Shown: positions 7,662 to 15,982, numbered from the stretch's first letter. The stretch: DNA of 20,983 nucleotides from Boseongicola sp. SB0675_bin_26 (GCA_009843725.1 VYCX01000375.1:1-20983), one strand, 5' to 3'. Notes: generated from the sequence alone by a model not told the origin. Numbers and translations: made by a program.

Positions 7662-9788
7662 ATGTGGCGTGATATATTCAGCTATTCCAGCAATCCGGAA
7701 GTATTCCTGGACGCCGACAACGTGCGCAGCCTGTTGCCGTCCTGTCCGCAGGACGGTTTGGACGTCGCGCAAGGCTTGGCTTTGCTGCGCGCCTCTTCAG
7801 TTCAAGCGACAGAGAAATGGAAATCGGAATTGCCGGATGCAGAAAGCGATGCGCATGCCGAAGTGCTGCGTACTCTGATCGAGCAGACGGCGCCGATGGC
7901 AGCTGCCGCTGGTGCGGCCCTGCAAGGCCTCAGTGCGCCTGGCGTCTTTGAAGACCCGCCGAACCTGCGGCTGATGGCGCTTCTGGCAGATGACCTTGGC
8001 GCGGGTGCAGCGGAGCGATGGCGCTTTGACCGATTCCGCGACATTGCTCGCGACCATGGCCTAACATCGATCACGGGCAGCCTGAAGGAGCTTTCGAATC
8101 AGCGTTCAATTCGCGACGGATGTTTTCGTCTGCCAGCCCTCATCTACGCCATGAGCAGGCGCAGTGACGCTTTCGATTGCGAACTGATAGGTCTCGATCT
8201 GGCTTGGCGGACAATGGGGCTGTTGCCCGCCTGGAAAATGCCTTCCAGAACAGACGATCGCTGGGTGAATCTCGATCTTGGGCGTGGACGCGGTGCGGCG
8301 ATGGATGTCGGCACCGATCTGGCAGCTCATGAAATTGAAATCGTAAATTCAATTGGTCAAGATCCGGAAGCGCGAATGCGGATTGCGCACGGGATTGCTC
8401 TGTACAATACGCTGTTTGCTGATTTGGACGCCCTATTGTTTGCAATTGTGCGATCCATGCGAAATCCTCGACTGGCCATGGCCATTCTGGTTCAGGACCG
8501 GGCGCGCGAAGCCCGAGTCTATCATGGCGACTTCATGCTTGAAGGTCGCGCGCTGTCAGACTGGTTCGAAGCGGCCCAGAACGATCCTATGCCGCTTGTC
8601 GACGCACTCGGACGCAGCAAGCTTGTGCGTCCAGACAAGCCTGAGCGAAGCCTTCTCATTAGCGGACTGCTGCGAGAAGATGGCATGATGTTCCGCATCT
8701 TCACTAGTTCGGATGTCAGCATCATCCACCGCTGGATCGAATCTCTCAAGGATGGTGCCGACAGCGTTGATGCGGCTGCCGATTTGCCAGCCCAGGTAAG
8801 GCTGCGGCATGACTACCGCAAAGTGTGCGGCGGCGATCTGGGGCTGGGCACCCGACCGTCGGATATACGCAGCGCCTACCACCTGCTGCAAGGCCGTGCG
8901 TTGCATCCACGTACACGCCAGTTCGCCCATGACTATTGCGCCTTTTGGCTAGAGCAGTCTCAGGAATCGGTTGACAAGTCCGACAGATCGCTCCCGCGAG
9001 AGTGGAGGCCAGGCGAATTGCGAGAATGGTTGTTGGCGTCGCACGATTCCCATGCCGATGCGTATGAATCCTCGAAAGATCAAGAAGTGCCGGACCGGTC
9101 GACAATTGTTGACCAAACGCTGCAACTGGCGCCGCTGACGCTAATCGACGGCGCGTGGATTCAAGGCTTCACCGAAGCTTCGTTGGCCGCCAGCCGCGTG
9201 GGTGCCGCATTGTTCGAAACGTATTGGGACGAATTGGGCAATGGCCAGTGGAAGATCAACCATCCCAAGATCTACCGCGATGTGCTGGCCGCGATGGATA
9301 TAGCTTTGCCGCCAACCGGCAGTCGCGCCTTTGCCAACGACAAGCGCCTGCGCGAAGCGTCGTTCAGACTGCCAGTGTATTGGCTTTGCCTTGGCAAGCA
9401 GCCGATTTCGTTGCGTCCGGAAATCCTTGGCATGAACTTGGCAATGGAACTTTCCGGGGTGGGTGGCGCCTATCGCAACGCGCGGAAATCTCTGAAACAC
9501 TATGGCTTTCCGACGACATTTGTGGATCTGCACAACACAATCGACAATGTCTCGACCGGGCATTCGGCGTGGGCCGCAGATGCGATCAACGCCTATATGC
9601 AGACCACGCAGGAGTTGATTCCGGCAGATCAGTCCTGGGCGCGGATTCGGCTAGGTTATGAATCCCTTGCTCCAATTGTGGATGATCCAGAGAACCTTGA
9701 CTTCTTTGCCAGGACGTCGCCGGAGGCCAAGGCGCGGCAGGCACGTGCGCCTCTCCTGCATCATCCGCTAGCGCCTGGAAGTTGTTGA
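7662..9788 (+). CDS. Haem-oxygenase-like diiron oxidase (HDO) with a degenerate second copy
   Basis: A 708-residue protein. The C-terminal part (about residues 480-650) has the ligand pattern of haem-oxygenase-like diiron oxidases (iron-containing redox enzyme family; relatives UndA, SznF, BesC, FlcE): Glu519/Glu524 in FETYWDELG, His534 in NHPKIY, Glu596 in LAMELSG, His624 and Asp628 in DLHNTID, and His634 in GHSAW. These enzymes use O2 for N-oxygenation, C-C cleavage or decarboxylation. Residues about 60-200 repeat the same order (DDLGAG, then SIRDGCFRLP matching LREASFRLP, then GLDLAW) but lack the His and Glu ligands, so this half looks like a non-catalytic copy. The middle (about 215-450) matches nothing I know. 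I chose ATG 7662, which has AGGGA upstream; longer forms would overlap the previous gene by about 100 bases. The stop abuts the next start (TGAATG). Confidence 0.75.
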   Translation: MWRDIFSYSSNPEVFLDADNVRSLLPSCPQDGLDVAQGLALLRASSVQATEKWKSELPDAESDAHAEVLRTLIEQTAPMAAAAGAALQGLSAPGVFEDPPNLRLMALLADDLGAGAAERWRFDRFRDIARDHGLTSITGSLKELSNQRSIRDGCFRLPALIYAMSRRSDAFDCELIGLDLAWRTMGLLPAWKMPSRTDDRWVNLDLGRGRGAAMDVGTDLAAHEIEIVNSIGQDPEARMRIAHGIALYNTLFADLDALLFAIVRSMRNPRLAMAILVQDRAREARVYHGDFMLEGRALSDWFEAAQNDPMPLVDALGRSKLVRPDKPERSLLISGLLREDGMMFRIFTSSDVSIIHRWIESLKDGADSVDAAADLPAQVRLRHDYRKVCGGDLGLGTRPSDIRSAYHLLQGRALHPRTRQFAHDYCAFWLEQSQESVDKSDRSLPREWRPGELREWLLASHDSHADAYESSKDQEVPDRSTIVDQTLQLAPLTLIDGAWIQGFTEASLAASRVGAALFETYWDELGNGQWKINHPKIYRDVLAAMDIALPPTGSRAFANDKRLREASFRLPVYWLCLGKQPISLRPEILGMNLAMELSGVGGAYRNARKSLKHYGFPTTFVDLHNTIDNVSTGHSAWAADAINAYMQTTQELIPADQSWARIRLGYESLAPIVDDPENLDFFARTSPEAKARQARAPLLHHPLAPGSC

Positions 9789-11618
9789 ATGACAAATTTT
9801 CATCTGGGATTGTCGGCCTATTACCACGACAGCGCGGCCGCTTTGGTGTCCGAAGGGCGCATCCTTGCCGCGGCACAGCAGGAACGCTTCAGCCGCAGGC
9901 GCCATGACAACGGCTTTCCTGCCGACGCCGTTCGATATTGCATCGACCTTGCCGGAATCGAACTGAACGATCTCACCACCGTCAGCTATTACGAGGATCC
10001 GGCCCAGAAACTGCGCCGAACTCTGTCCTCCTTTGCCAGCGCCGGGCCGGGCGGGTTGCGCGCATTCACCAATGTGTTTCCGGAGTGGGTCCGCTGGAAG
10101 GCGTGGCCAACGGCAAAGATTCGCGACGAACTGTCAAGATTGGGAAAGGGCCAACCCCCGAAAGAAATCCACTGCGGCACCCACCATCGGTCACACGCCG
10201 CATCTGCATTTTATCCATCTCCGTTTGACCGCGCCGCAGTGTTGTGCATCGACGGTGTGGGTGAATGGCATACTACAACCATCTGGTCTGGCCGCGGAAC
10301 AGAACTGACACTGGTGAATTCCATTTCCTATCCGCATTCGCTGGGACTGCTCTATTCCGCGTTCACGTATTTCTGCGGCTTCAAGGTGGACTCCGGCGAA
10401 TACAAGCTGATGGGCCTCGCCCCTTATGGCGACCCGATTTACGCCGACAAGATCCGGGATTCCCTGATTGATGTTCGCGATGACGGGTCGTTCTCATTGA
10501 ACATGAGGCATTTTGCCTTTCTGGGAGGCCAACGCATGGTCGACGAGCGCTTTGAAGAGCTGTTCGGTCGTCCGCGACGCCATTCCGAAGGAGAGTTGAC
10601 GCAGGACGATTGCGATCTCGCCGCTTCGGTACAGCTTGTGACAAAAGATGTGGTTCTGGGCCTTGCCCGCGCGGCAAAGGAAATGACGGGAGAGAACAAA
10701 CTGTGCTTGGCCGGGGGCGTCGCACTGAACTGCGTCGCCAATGGAGAACTCTCTCGCGCAGGCATATTTTCGGAGATCTGGGTTCAACCTGCCGCAGGCG
10801 ATGCCGGATGCGCCTTGGGCGTTGCGCTGGATCAAGATGCCCGATACTCAAGGGCCCGCCCAATCCGTCTGGCCAACCACGCCGACGCGATGCAGGGCGC
10901 CTATCTTGGTCCGGAATTCACTGATGCCGAGGTCATTGACTTCCTCGACGGGCGTGGTGCGCCATTCTCCCAACTGACAGAACAGGACATGCTCACCCTA
11001 GTGGCCAAGCACCTCGCCGACGGTGAGGTTGTGGGCTGGTTCCAAGGGCGCATGGAATTTGGACCACGCGCATTGGGCGCTCGGTCGATTATCGGTGATT
11101 CGCGGAACGTCGAGATGCAGAAGACGATGAATCTCAAGATCAAGTTCCGCGAATCTTTCCGACCTTTCGCTCCAGTCGTTCTGTCCGAATGCAGCCAGGA
11201 TTATTTTGACGTGATGCAGAGCAGCCCCTACATGCTAATTGTATCCCCGGTCTGCGACAAATTGCTGACTGATACGAAGTTGCGTGGGCTGGGCTCAATC
11301 AACGAAGTGCGGTCAAAACTGCCAGCGATCACCCATGTGGACAATTCTGCACGTGTCCAGACCGTACATGAGGAAACAAATCCCAGATTTGCGCGCCTGT
11401 TGCAGGCTTTCCGGGAAAGGACAGACTGCCCAGTGCTAGTCAACACCTCATTCAACGTTAGGGGTGAACCCATCGTCTGCACGCCGGAAGAGGCCTATAC
11501 TTGCTTTATGCGCACAAACATCGATGTCCTCGTGCTGGGCACCTGCGTGCTGCGCAAGCAAGAACAGCCGCCGCTTGAGAACGACATCGACTGGCGTAGC
11601 GAAATCGCGCTTGATTGA
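9789..11618 (+). CDS. NodU/CmcH-family O-carbamoyltransferase
   Basis: A 609-residue carbamoyltransferase of the NodU/CmcH/TobZ family, which makes carbamoyl-adenylate from carbamoyl phosphate and ATP and passes the carbamoyl group to a hydroxyl. The N-terminal Kae1-like part starts with LGLSAYYHDSAAAL and holds the metal-binding THHRSH (His132, His133, His136), the DGVGEW loop from Asp155 and KLMGLAPYG. LAGGVALNCVANG closes this half. The C-terminal domain has the family signature GRMEFGPRALGARSI (about residues 420-434) and VNTSFNVRGEPIV. Length is as usual for the family and no key residue looks lost. The start codon follows the stop of the diiron protein gene with no gap. The acceptor is probably a hydroxylated amino acid made by the neighbouring enzymes (inference from context). 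Confidence 0.93.
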   Translation: MTNFHLGLSAYYHDSAAALVSEGRILAAAQQERFSRRRHDNGFPADAVRYCIDLAGIELNDLTTVSYYEDPAQKLRRTLSSFASAGPGGLRAFTNVFPEWVRWKAWPTAKIRDELSRLGKGQPPKEIHCGTHHRSHAASAFYPSPFDRAAVLCIDGVGEWHTTTIWSGRGTELTLVNSISYPHSLGLLYSAFTYFCGFKVDSGEYKLMGLAPYGDPIYADKIRDSLIDVRDDGSFSLNMRHFAFLGGQRMVDERFEELFGRPRRHSEGELTQDDCDLAASVQLVTKDVVLGLARAAKEMTGENKLCLAGGVALNCVANGELSRAGIFSEIWVQPAAGDAGCALGVALDQDARYSRARPIRLANHADAMQGAYLGPEFTDAEVIDFLDGRGAPFSQLTEQDMLTLVAKHLADGEVVGWFQGRMEFGPRALGARSIIGDSRNVEMQKTMNLKIKFRESFRPFAPVVLSECSQDYFDVMQSSPYMLIVSPVCDKLLTDTKLRGLGSINEVRSKLPAITHVDNSARVQTVHEETNPRFARLLQAFRERTDCPVLVNTSFNVRGEPIVCTPEEAYTCFMRTNIDVLVLGTCVLRKQEQPPLENDIDWRSEIALD

Positions 11619-11641
11619 AATAACTTGGGAAATACAGAGAC

Positions 11642-11797
11642 ATGGCCAAAATCATCAGTGCAGTACTGTACATCATGGTCTTCATTCCAGTCTGGTTCGT
11701 ACGCCGAGCCTTCGGAATCGGCCGCTATGAGCGCGTCTTTCACAATGGCGTGACGGCTTGGGACTTGCCGATCGACATCACCCGCTCGTCGAAATGA
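11642..11797 (+). CDS. 51-residue single-pass membrane peptide, coupled to aminotransferase
   Basis: A small frame from ATG 11642 to TGA 11795-11797 encodes MAKIISAVLYIMVFIPVWFV, then a positively charged RRAFGIGRYER segment and a short tail ending SSK. It has one clear transmembrane helix (about residues 4-20) with positive charges following, so the C-terminus should face the cytoplasm. It starts 23 bases after the carbamoyltransferase stop and overlaps the next gene by ATGA (11794-11797), a typical coupling arrangement. Small membrane proteins (SxtJ, SxtK/DUF5989) accompany O-carbamoyltransferases of this family in other clusters; this peptide has the same size and position as SxtK. I infer it tethers the carbamoyltransferase to the membrane or aids export. 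Confidence 0.65.
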   Translation: MAKIISAVLYIMVFIPVWFVRRAFGIGRYERVFHNGVTAWDLPIDITRSSK

Positions 11798-13161
11798 CAC
11801 GTACCATGTCAGCAACCATCTACAAGACACTTTCAAAGACCCCGGTCCGCTTGACGGGCGGGGACGGTGTTTGGCTTCACGCAGAAGGGCGCGGTCCAAT
11901 TCTAGACACGTGTGGTGGTGTCGTTGTATCGAGCCTCGGCCACCGCCATCCGCGTATCCGCGCAGCCATGGCGCGTGAGGCGCAAAGGACCGCTTGGGCC
12001 CATGCTGGCAGCTTTACCTGCGACGCAGCGGAGGAACTGGCGCAATTTCTTGTCGACCGGGCCGGGCCCGGCCTGTCGCACGTGCAATTTCTGTCAGGTG
12101 GGTCCGAAGCCATGGAACTGGCTATCAAGGTGGCCTATCAGTATCACTGCGAACGCGGCGAACCGAGCCGCCAGCGATTCATTTCGCGTCGACGAAGCTA
12201 TCATGGCAGCACGTTGGGCACGCTGGGCCTTTCACACAATCCGATGCGCCGAGGCGTGTTCGAATCTCTCCTGCCAAATGTCGAGTTCGTATCACCTTGC
12301 AATGCGTATCGCGACAAGCGCGAAGACGAATCGGATGATGCCTATGTCGCCAGGCTGGCACGCGAGCTGGACGAAACGCTCTTGTCTCTAGGGGCCGGAT
12401 CCGTTGCGGCGTTCGTGGCTGAACCGGTGGTCGGGTCGACGAATGGTGCGGTGCCTGCCGTCCCTGGGTACTTCAGGGCTATTCGCGAAGTCTGTGACCG
12501 CCATGGCGTTCTGGTCATCCTTGACGATGTAATGTCAGGCATGGGCCGCACCGGCCATCTCTATTCCCATCAGGCTGACGGGATGACGCCTGACATCATC
12601 GCCATCGGCAAGGGCCTTGCGGCGGGATATCAACCGATTTCGGGCTACATGATCGCGCCGCATATCTATTCGGCTCTGGAGCATGGTTCTGGTGTGCTTC
12701 AGAACGGTCAAACGCACGTGAATCACCCGTTCGCCTGTGCGGTAGCACTGGAAGTTCAAAAGACGATTGCCGAAGACTGCCTGATCGAGGCGGTAAACCG
12801 TCAAGGAGAGCGGTTACGGTCGGGGCTCGAAATGCTCGCGGACCATAACCCGTTCATCGGCGACGTGCGCGGCAGGGGTCTCTTTCTTGGCATGGAATTC
12901 GTGGCCGACAAGGCCACCAAGGTACCGATGCCTGATGGTGCGTCTGTTGCCGAGGCTTTCAAACTCGCGGGCTTTGATCGCAATCTGCTGCTTTATCCAG
13001 GGTCTGGAACGGCGGATGGGCAGGAAGGGTGCCATATCCTCTTTGCCCCGCCATTCATCGCCACCGATGCCGAGATCGATGAGATGCTTGCACGAACTGC
13101 CGACGTCCTTGAACTGTGTTCTTCGACGATGGATCGCGCGGCCAGAGGTGCACGAGGATGA
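11794..13161 (+). CDS. Class III PLP-dependent aminotransferase
   Basis: A 455-residue fold-type I, class III (omega/acetylornithine type) aminotransferase. It has the N-terminal LDTCGGVVVSSLGHRHPRI, the cofactor phosphate-binding FLSGGSEAMELAIK, the SYHGSTLGTLGLS stretch, the PLP-binding Asp in LDDVMSGMGRTG (Asp244/245) and the Schiff-base lysine Lys273 in AIGKGLAAGYQP. Such enzymes move amino groups to terminal aldehydes or ketones and sometimes act on alpha-keto acids. The start at 11794 overlaps the stop of the 51-residue gene; ATG 11806 is the alternative, and neither has a strong ribosome site. Twelve bases separate it from the aldolase gene, so the two probably act in sequence: aldolase makes a keto product and this enzyme aminates it, or it makes the aldehyde the aldolase uses. 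The direction is not decidable from sequence. Confidence 0.9.
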   Translation: MTRTMSATIYKTLSKTPVRLTGGDGVWLHAEGRGPILDTCGGVVVSSLGHRHPRIRAAMAREAQRTAWAHAGSFTCDAAEELAQFLVDRAGPGLSHVQFLSGGSEAMELAIKVAYQYHCERGEPSRQRFISRRRSYHGSTLGTLGLSHNPMRRGVFESLLPNVEFVSPCNAYRDKREDESDDAYVARLARELDETLLSLGAGSVAAFVAEPVVGSTNGAVPAVPGYFRAIREVCDRHGVLVILDDVMSGMGRTGHLYSHQADGMTPDIIAIGKGLAAGYQPISGYMIAPHIYSALEHGSGVLQNGQTHVNHPFACAVALEVQKTIAEDCLIEAVNRQGERLRSGLEMLADHNPFIGDVRGRGLFLGMEFVADKATKVPMPDGASVAEAFKLAGFDRNLLLYPGSGTADGQEGCHILFAPPFIATDAEIDEMLARTADVLELCSSTMDRAARGARG

Positions 13162-13173
13162 AAGGGGCCGAAA

Positions 13174-14088
13174 GTGACAGAGTCTAGAACGGAGCAATTC
13201 GACGGATCCATGGTGGCGATGGTGACCCCGTTCTGTGCCGACGGTGCCATCGATTTCGGCGCCGTGAAGACCCTTATCGAATACCATCAGGAAGGTGGCA
13301 CTCGCTCTCTCTTCTTCATGGGCGTTGCTGGCGAAGGTTCGGTGCTGTCCGACTTGGAACACGAGACCATTATCAGGCGTACCCGCGCCATGCAGCCACC
13401 CGGCATGAACTTTGTCTACGGCTGCACCGGCAATTCGACCGAGGGCACAATCGCCAAGGTCGCGGTCGCGGCCGCGTACGACGCCGACGCTGCCGTCATC
13501 ACCTTGCCACCGAATGTCGGCCCGGACCAGGAACAAGCCATCGGCTATTTCCGCGATGTCAGTGATCGTGCAACTATCCCACTCGGTGTCTTCAACAATC
13601 CCGCCCGTCTCCTGACCGACCTTGATGCAAATAGCGCTCTGCGCATCCTTTCTGACCCCCGCTATGTCCTTCACAAGGAAGGCACGCCACGTACTGGCCA
13701 GATTGGATTGATCCTGAAAGAGGACCCACCCGTCACCTTCCTTGCCGACGACAGCCCGGAACAAGATATCCTCGTCACTTCGATGGCACTTGGCGCTCGC
13801 GGCATCGCCAATGCGACCGGCAATCTCATTCCCTCTGAATTTGCGCAATTGGCAAAGCCATGGGGGGTCGACACCGACCTTTCGGCCTTTAGGGCCGCAT
13901 ATTTCCGTATATTGCCGATCATGCATTTCCTCTACGGGTTTCGCAGCCCCATTGCCATCAAGGGAGTGATGAACGCCCTCGGTCTACCCGCCGGTGAACC
14001 GCGGCGACCGCTCATGCCTCTCTCGGATTTCGAAGTTGAGGAGGGAGTGCAACTATTGCTCGAATCGGGATTGTGTCCCGGGCCATGA
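13174..14088 (+). CDS. DHDPS/N-acetylneuraminate lyase-family aldolase with altered active site
   Basis: A 304-residue class I aldolase-type barrel of the DapA/NanA family. It starts with SMVAMVTPFCADGAIDF, and the Schiff-base lysine is Lys168 in VLHKEGTP. The family GTTGE loop reads GVAGE (residues 50-54), so both Thr residues are replaced. The Tyr of the usual Y-N-x-P motif is Phe140 in VFNNPAR. In DapA that Tyr and the Thr form the proton relay, so this enzyme is unlikely to make dihydrodipicolinate. It should still form a Schiff base with pyruvate or another 2-oxo acid and join it to, or split it from, an aldehyde. Start GTG 13174 has AAAGGGG upstream. It lies between the aminotransferase and exporter genes, which suggests it builds or breaks the carbon skeleton of the exported compound. 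Confidence 0.85.
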   Translation: MTESRTEQFDGSMVAMVTPFCADGAIDFGAVKTLIEYHQEGGTRSLFFMGVAGEGSVLSDLEHETIIRRTRAMQPPGMNFVYGCTGNSTEGTIAKVAVAAAYDADAAVITLPPNVGPDQEQAIGYFRDVSDRATIPLGVFNNPARLLTDLDANSALRILSDPRYVLHKEGTPRTGQIGLILKEDPPVTFLADDSPEQDILVTSMALGARGIANATGNLIPSEFAQLAKPWGVDTDLSAFRAAYFRILPIMHFLYGFRSPIAIKGVMNALGLPAGEPRRPLMPLSDFEVEEGVQLLLESGLCPGP

Positions 14089-14142
14089 GGCAATGGGCTT
14101 CCCTAGCTAGCCATCTTCAACTGACAAAAGGGGTTTGGAATC

Positions 14143-14796
14143 ATGGAAATCAGTCCGTTCCTAGGCAATATCGGTTCCGCCGTGGCCGTCTACCTAGTTG
14201 CAACCATGAGTCCGGGCCCAGGCAATCTGGCCATCATGTCCGTTGCCATGCGTTCGGGCCGAAGCGCCGGCTTGCGGGTGGCAACGGGCGTGATTACTGC
14301 TTCTTTGTTCTGGGGACTGGTCGCGGCCTCTGGCCTGTCAATCCTGATCGCCATATACAGGGGCATTACTGCTGCAATCGTTGTGTTCGGAGGACTCTAC
14401 ATCGGATTCCTCGCATATCGCGCCTTTCGCTCGTTTTGGCGTGCATGGATCGGTATTGCAGTTCCCAGCGGAGATTCGGTTCAATCCGATCTTGGCCATT
14501 ACTTGCAAGGGCTTGCCATCCATCTGGCAAACCCGAAGTCCGCTCTCGCATGGTCGGCGATGATCGCCATCGTACTGGAGCCAGGTAGCGCGGCGCCTCT
14601 CTTGCCATTTCTGGTAGTGGCCGGCTGCTGGATCATGGGCGTAATGGTCTTTTGCGGTTACGCGCTAGTGTTCTCGTCTCATGGCATGATCGCGTGGTAT
14701 CAACATAGAGGTCATTGGGTCGATCTCTTTAGCGGGGTTTTGTTCACCTTTTTCTCCATCCAACTTATTGCTGGGGCAGGCTCGGGATACATCTAG
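14143..14796 (+). CDS. LysE/RhtB-family amino acid exporter
   Basis: A 217-residue inner-membrane exporter with about six hydrophobic segments. The N-terminal family signature is present: SPGPGNLAIMSVAMRSGRSA at about residues 23-42, followed by GLRVATGVITAS. The later HLANPKSALAWSAM stretch matches the second repeat-like signature (N-P-K) of the family. LysE/RhtB proteins export amino acids and analogues such as lysine, threonine and homoserine. A strong AAAAGGGG precedes the ATG. As the last gene of the operon it most likely exports the pathway product and protects the producer. It is intact, in contrast to the second LysE gene near 20552. After its TAG there is a 12-bp palindrome GTATTGCAATAC but no T-run, so no clear terminator. 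Confidence 0.9.
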   Translation: MEISPFLGNIGSAVAVYLVATMSPGPGNLAIMSVAMRSGRSAGLRVATGVITASLFWGLVAASGLSILIAIYRGITAAIVVFGGLYIGFLAYRAFRSFWRAWIGIAVPSGDSVQSDLGHYLQGLAIHLANPKSALAWSAMIAIVLEPGSAAPLLPFLVVAGCWIMGVMVFCGYALVFSSHGMIAWYQHRGHWVDLFSGVLFTFFSIQLIAGAGSGYI

Positions 14797-14890
14797 TGTA
14801 TTGCAATACCGCGAGGAAAAATGGCACTAAATCTATGTCCTATAGTGCTTCCAAGTTCCAGAATCATGCTCCAGCCATGACATGAACTAG

Positions 14891-14905
14891 GGCCCGTTGA
14901 CAATC
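14891..14905 (+). repeat. IS left terminal inverted repeat
   Basis: GGCCCGTTGACAATC, an exact inverted match of 15746-15760. Confidence 0.9.
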
Positions 14906-15290
14906 ATGTTGCCGCGATCACGCCGGCGACGAGATGAGTTCCTGCCGAGAAGCTCTCGCCGGTCTTGTCGTACCGCGTCGCCACCGCCCGGAACTCCTTG
15001 ATTCTCGCGAAGAAGTTCTCGACCTGGTGTCGCCACTTGTACATCTCCCGGTCGTGGTCCTGGGACGCCGCGCGGCTCCTCTTCGGGGGAATCACCGGAA
15101 CCGCGCCACGTCCCTCCACCTCTTCGAGCAGCCAGTCAGCGTCGAACGCCCTGTCCGCGATCAGGGCCCCGAACCGAAGGCCCTTGAGAAGATCCGGCAC
15201 TCCAGCAAGGTCGTGCGCTTGGCCGGGTAGGATCACGAAGCGGGCCAGGCAGCCGAGCGCGTCCACGACCGCCACGATCTTGCTCGTCAA
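14904..15290 (-). CDS. IS5-family transposase, orfB part
   Basis: The C-terminal part of the transposase, about 128 residues from the first ATG-like start. It begins TSKIVAVVDALG, carries the second catalytic Asp in IADRAFDAD and the catalytic Glu in WRHQVENFFARIKEFRAVATRYDK, and ends near the inverted repeat. It is expressed in nature as a fusion with orfA through a -1 shift at the GGCGGGGGATC slip site (minus strand, about 15310-15320): after the shift the reading becomes GIGHSRGGLTSK, the usual family sequence. No damaging change is visible. Confidence 0.85.
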   Translation of the reverse strand: MTSKIVAVVDALGCLARFVILPGQAHDLAGVPDLLKGLRFGALIADRAFDADWLLEEVEGRGAVPVIPPKRSRAASQDHDREMYKWRHQVENFFARIKEFRAVATRYDKTGESFSAGTHLVAGVIAAT

Positions 15291-15661
15291 GCCGCCCCGC
15301 GAGTGTCCGATCCCCCGCCTTCCGGTCCACCCTTAGCACCCGACGCCTGCTGATGAGCCTGGACGATCGTGCCGTCAACGAACACGTGCGCGAGGTCGAA
15401 CTCCTCTGACAGGGCGTCAAGAGCACGCTCGAAAACACCTGAAAGCGCCCAGCGGCGGAACCTCCTGAACACGCTGTTCCAGATGCCGAAGCGCTCCGGG
15501 ACATCGCGCCAGGGCGATCTCGTGCGGAACCGCCAGAGCGCCGCATCGAGGAACTGCCGGTTGTCCGCCGCGGTGACGCCGGGATCGGTCGCCTTGCCGG
15601 GCAGCATGGGCGCGATCCGCGCCCACATGGCGTCGGTCAGCACCGTCCTGTCTACGTTCAT
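15287..15661 (-). CDS. IS5-family transposase, orfA part
   Basis: The N-terminal 124 residues: LTDAMWARIAPMLPG, the WRFRTRSPWRDVPERFGIWN segment conserved in IS5/IS427 transposases, and the first catalytic Asp in VFVDGTIVQAHQQA. The frame ends at 15287 after a glycine-rich stretch that contains a run of five G residues, where a -1 ribosomal frameshift joins it to orfB. Starts at ATG 15661, about 85 bases inside the right inverted repeat. Confidence 0.85.
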   Translation of the reverse strand: MNVDRTVLTDAMWARIAPMLPGKATDPGVTAADNRQFLDAALWRFRTRSPWRDVPERFGIWNSVFRRFRRWALSGVFERALDALSEEFDLAHVFVDGTIVQAHQQASGAKGGPEGGGSDTRGAA

Positions 15662-15745
15662 CTTGCCAACTGCCCGTCATGCCTGTGCCGCCTTTTCGGC
15701 GTGCGTTGCGGCGCAGTTGGCATCGGCCCGCCCAAAGCGCGACTC

Positions 15746-15760
15746 GATTGTCAACGGGCC
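15746..15760 (-). repeat. IS right terminal inverted repeat
   Basis: GATTGTCAACGGGCC on the plus strand, an exact inverted match of 14891-14905. Confidence 0.9.
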
Positions 15761-15982
15761 TTGGAACGACAAAGATTGGATCTCATGCTGCTGGCAATTT
15801 CGTTCAATCCATCCTAGCGTCGGCGCGCAAGCCGACACTAACCGTGATATTAGTCAGCTTTGGAGGTTGGCCAATCCTTGACACTCAAGAGAAAAGCGAA
15901 GAGCCCATCAATCTTCTATTGACGGAGAACGTCGTCCCATTTGAACGTTCAATTGTTGATGTCCGGACACGAGCAAGATAGG

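Larger units (their letters stand above)
14891..15760 (-). mobile_element. IS5-family insertion sequence (IS427-like), 870 bp
   Basis: The element is bounded by perfect 15-bp inverted repeats, GGCCCGTTGACAATC at 14891-14905 and its reverse complement at 15746-15760. It contains one transposase split into two overlapping frames on the minus strand, the arrangement of IS427-type IS5 elements. Size and layout are normal for that group. The left flank CTAG and right flank TTGG do not form a clear target duplication. The element lies between the two amino-acid operons, and all parts look intact, so recent insertion is plausible. Confidence 0.9.

Noticed and set aside
14798..14809. 12-bp palindrome GTATTGCAATAC after the first LysE gene as terminator
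   Set aside because: Stem is AT-rich and short, with no following T-run.
14887..15764. Target-site duplication around the IS
   Set aside because: Left flank CTAG and right flank TTGG do not match; no clear duplication is present.
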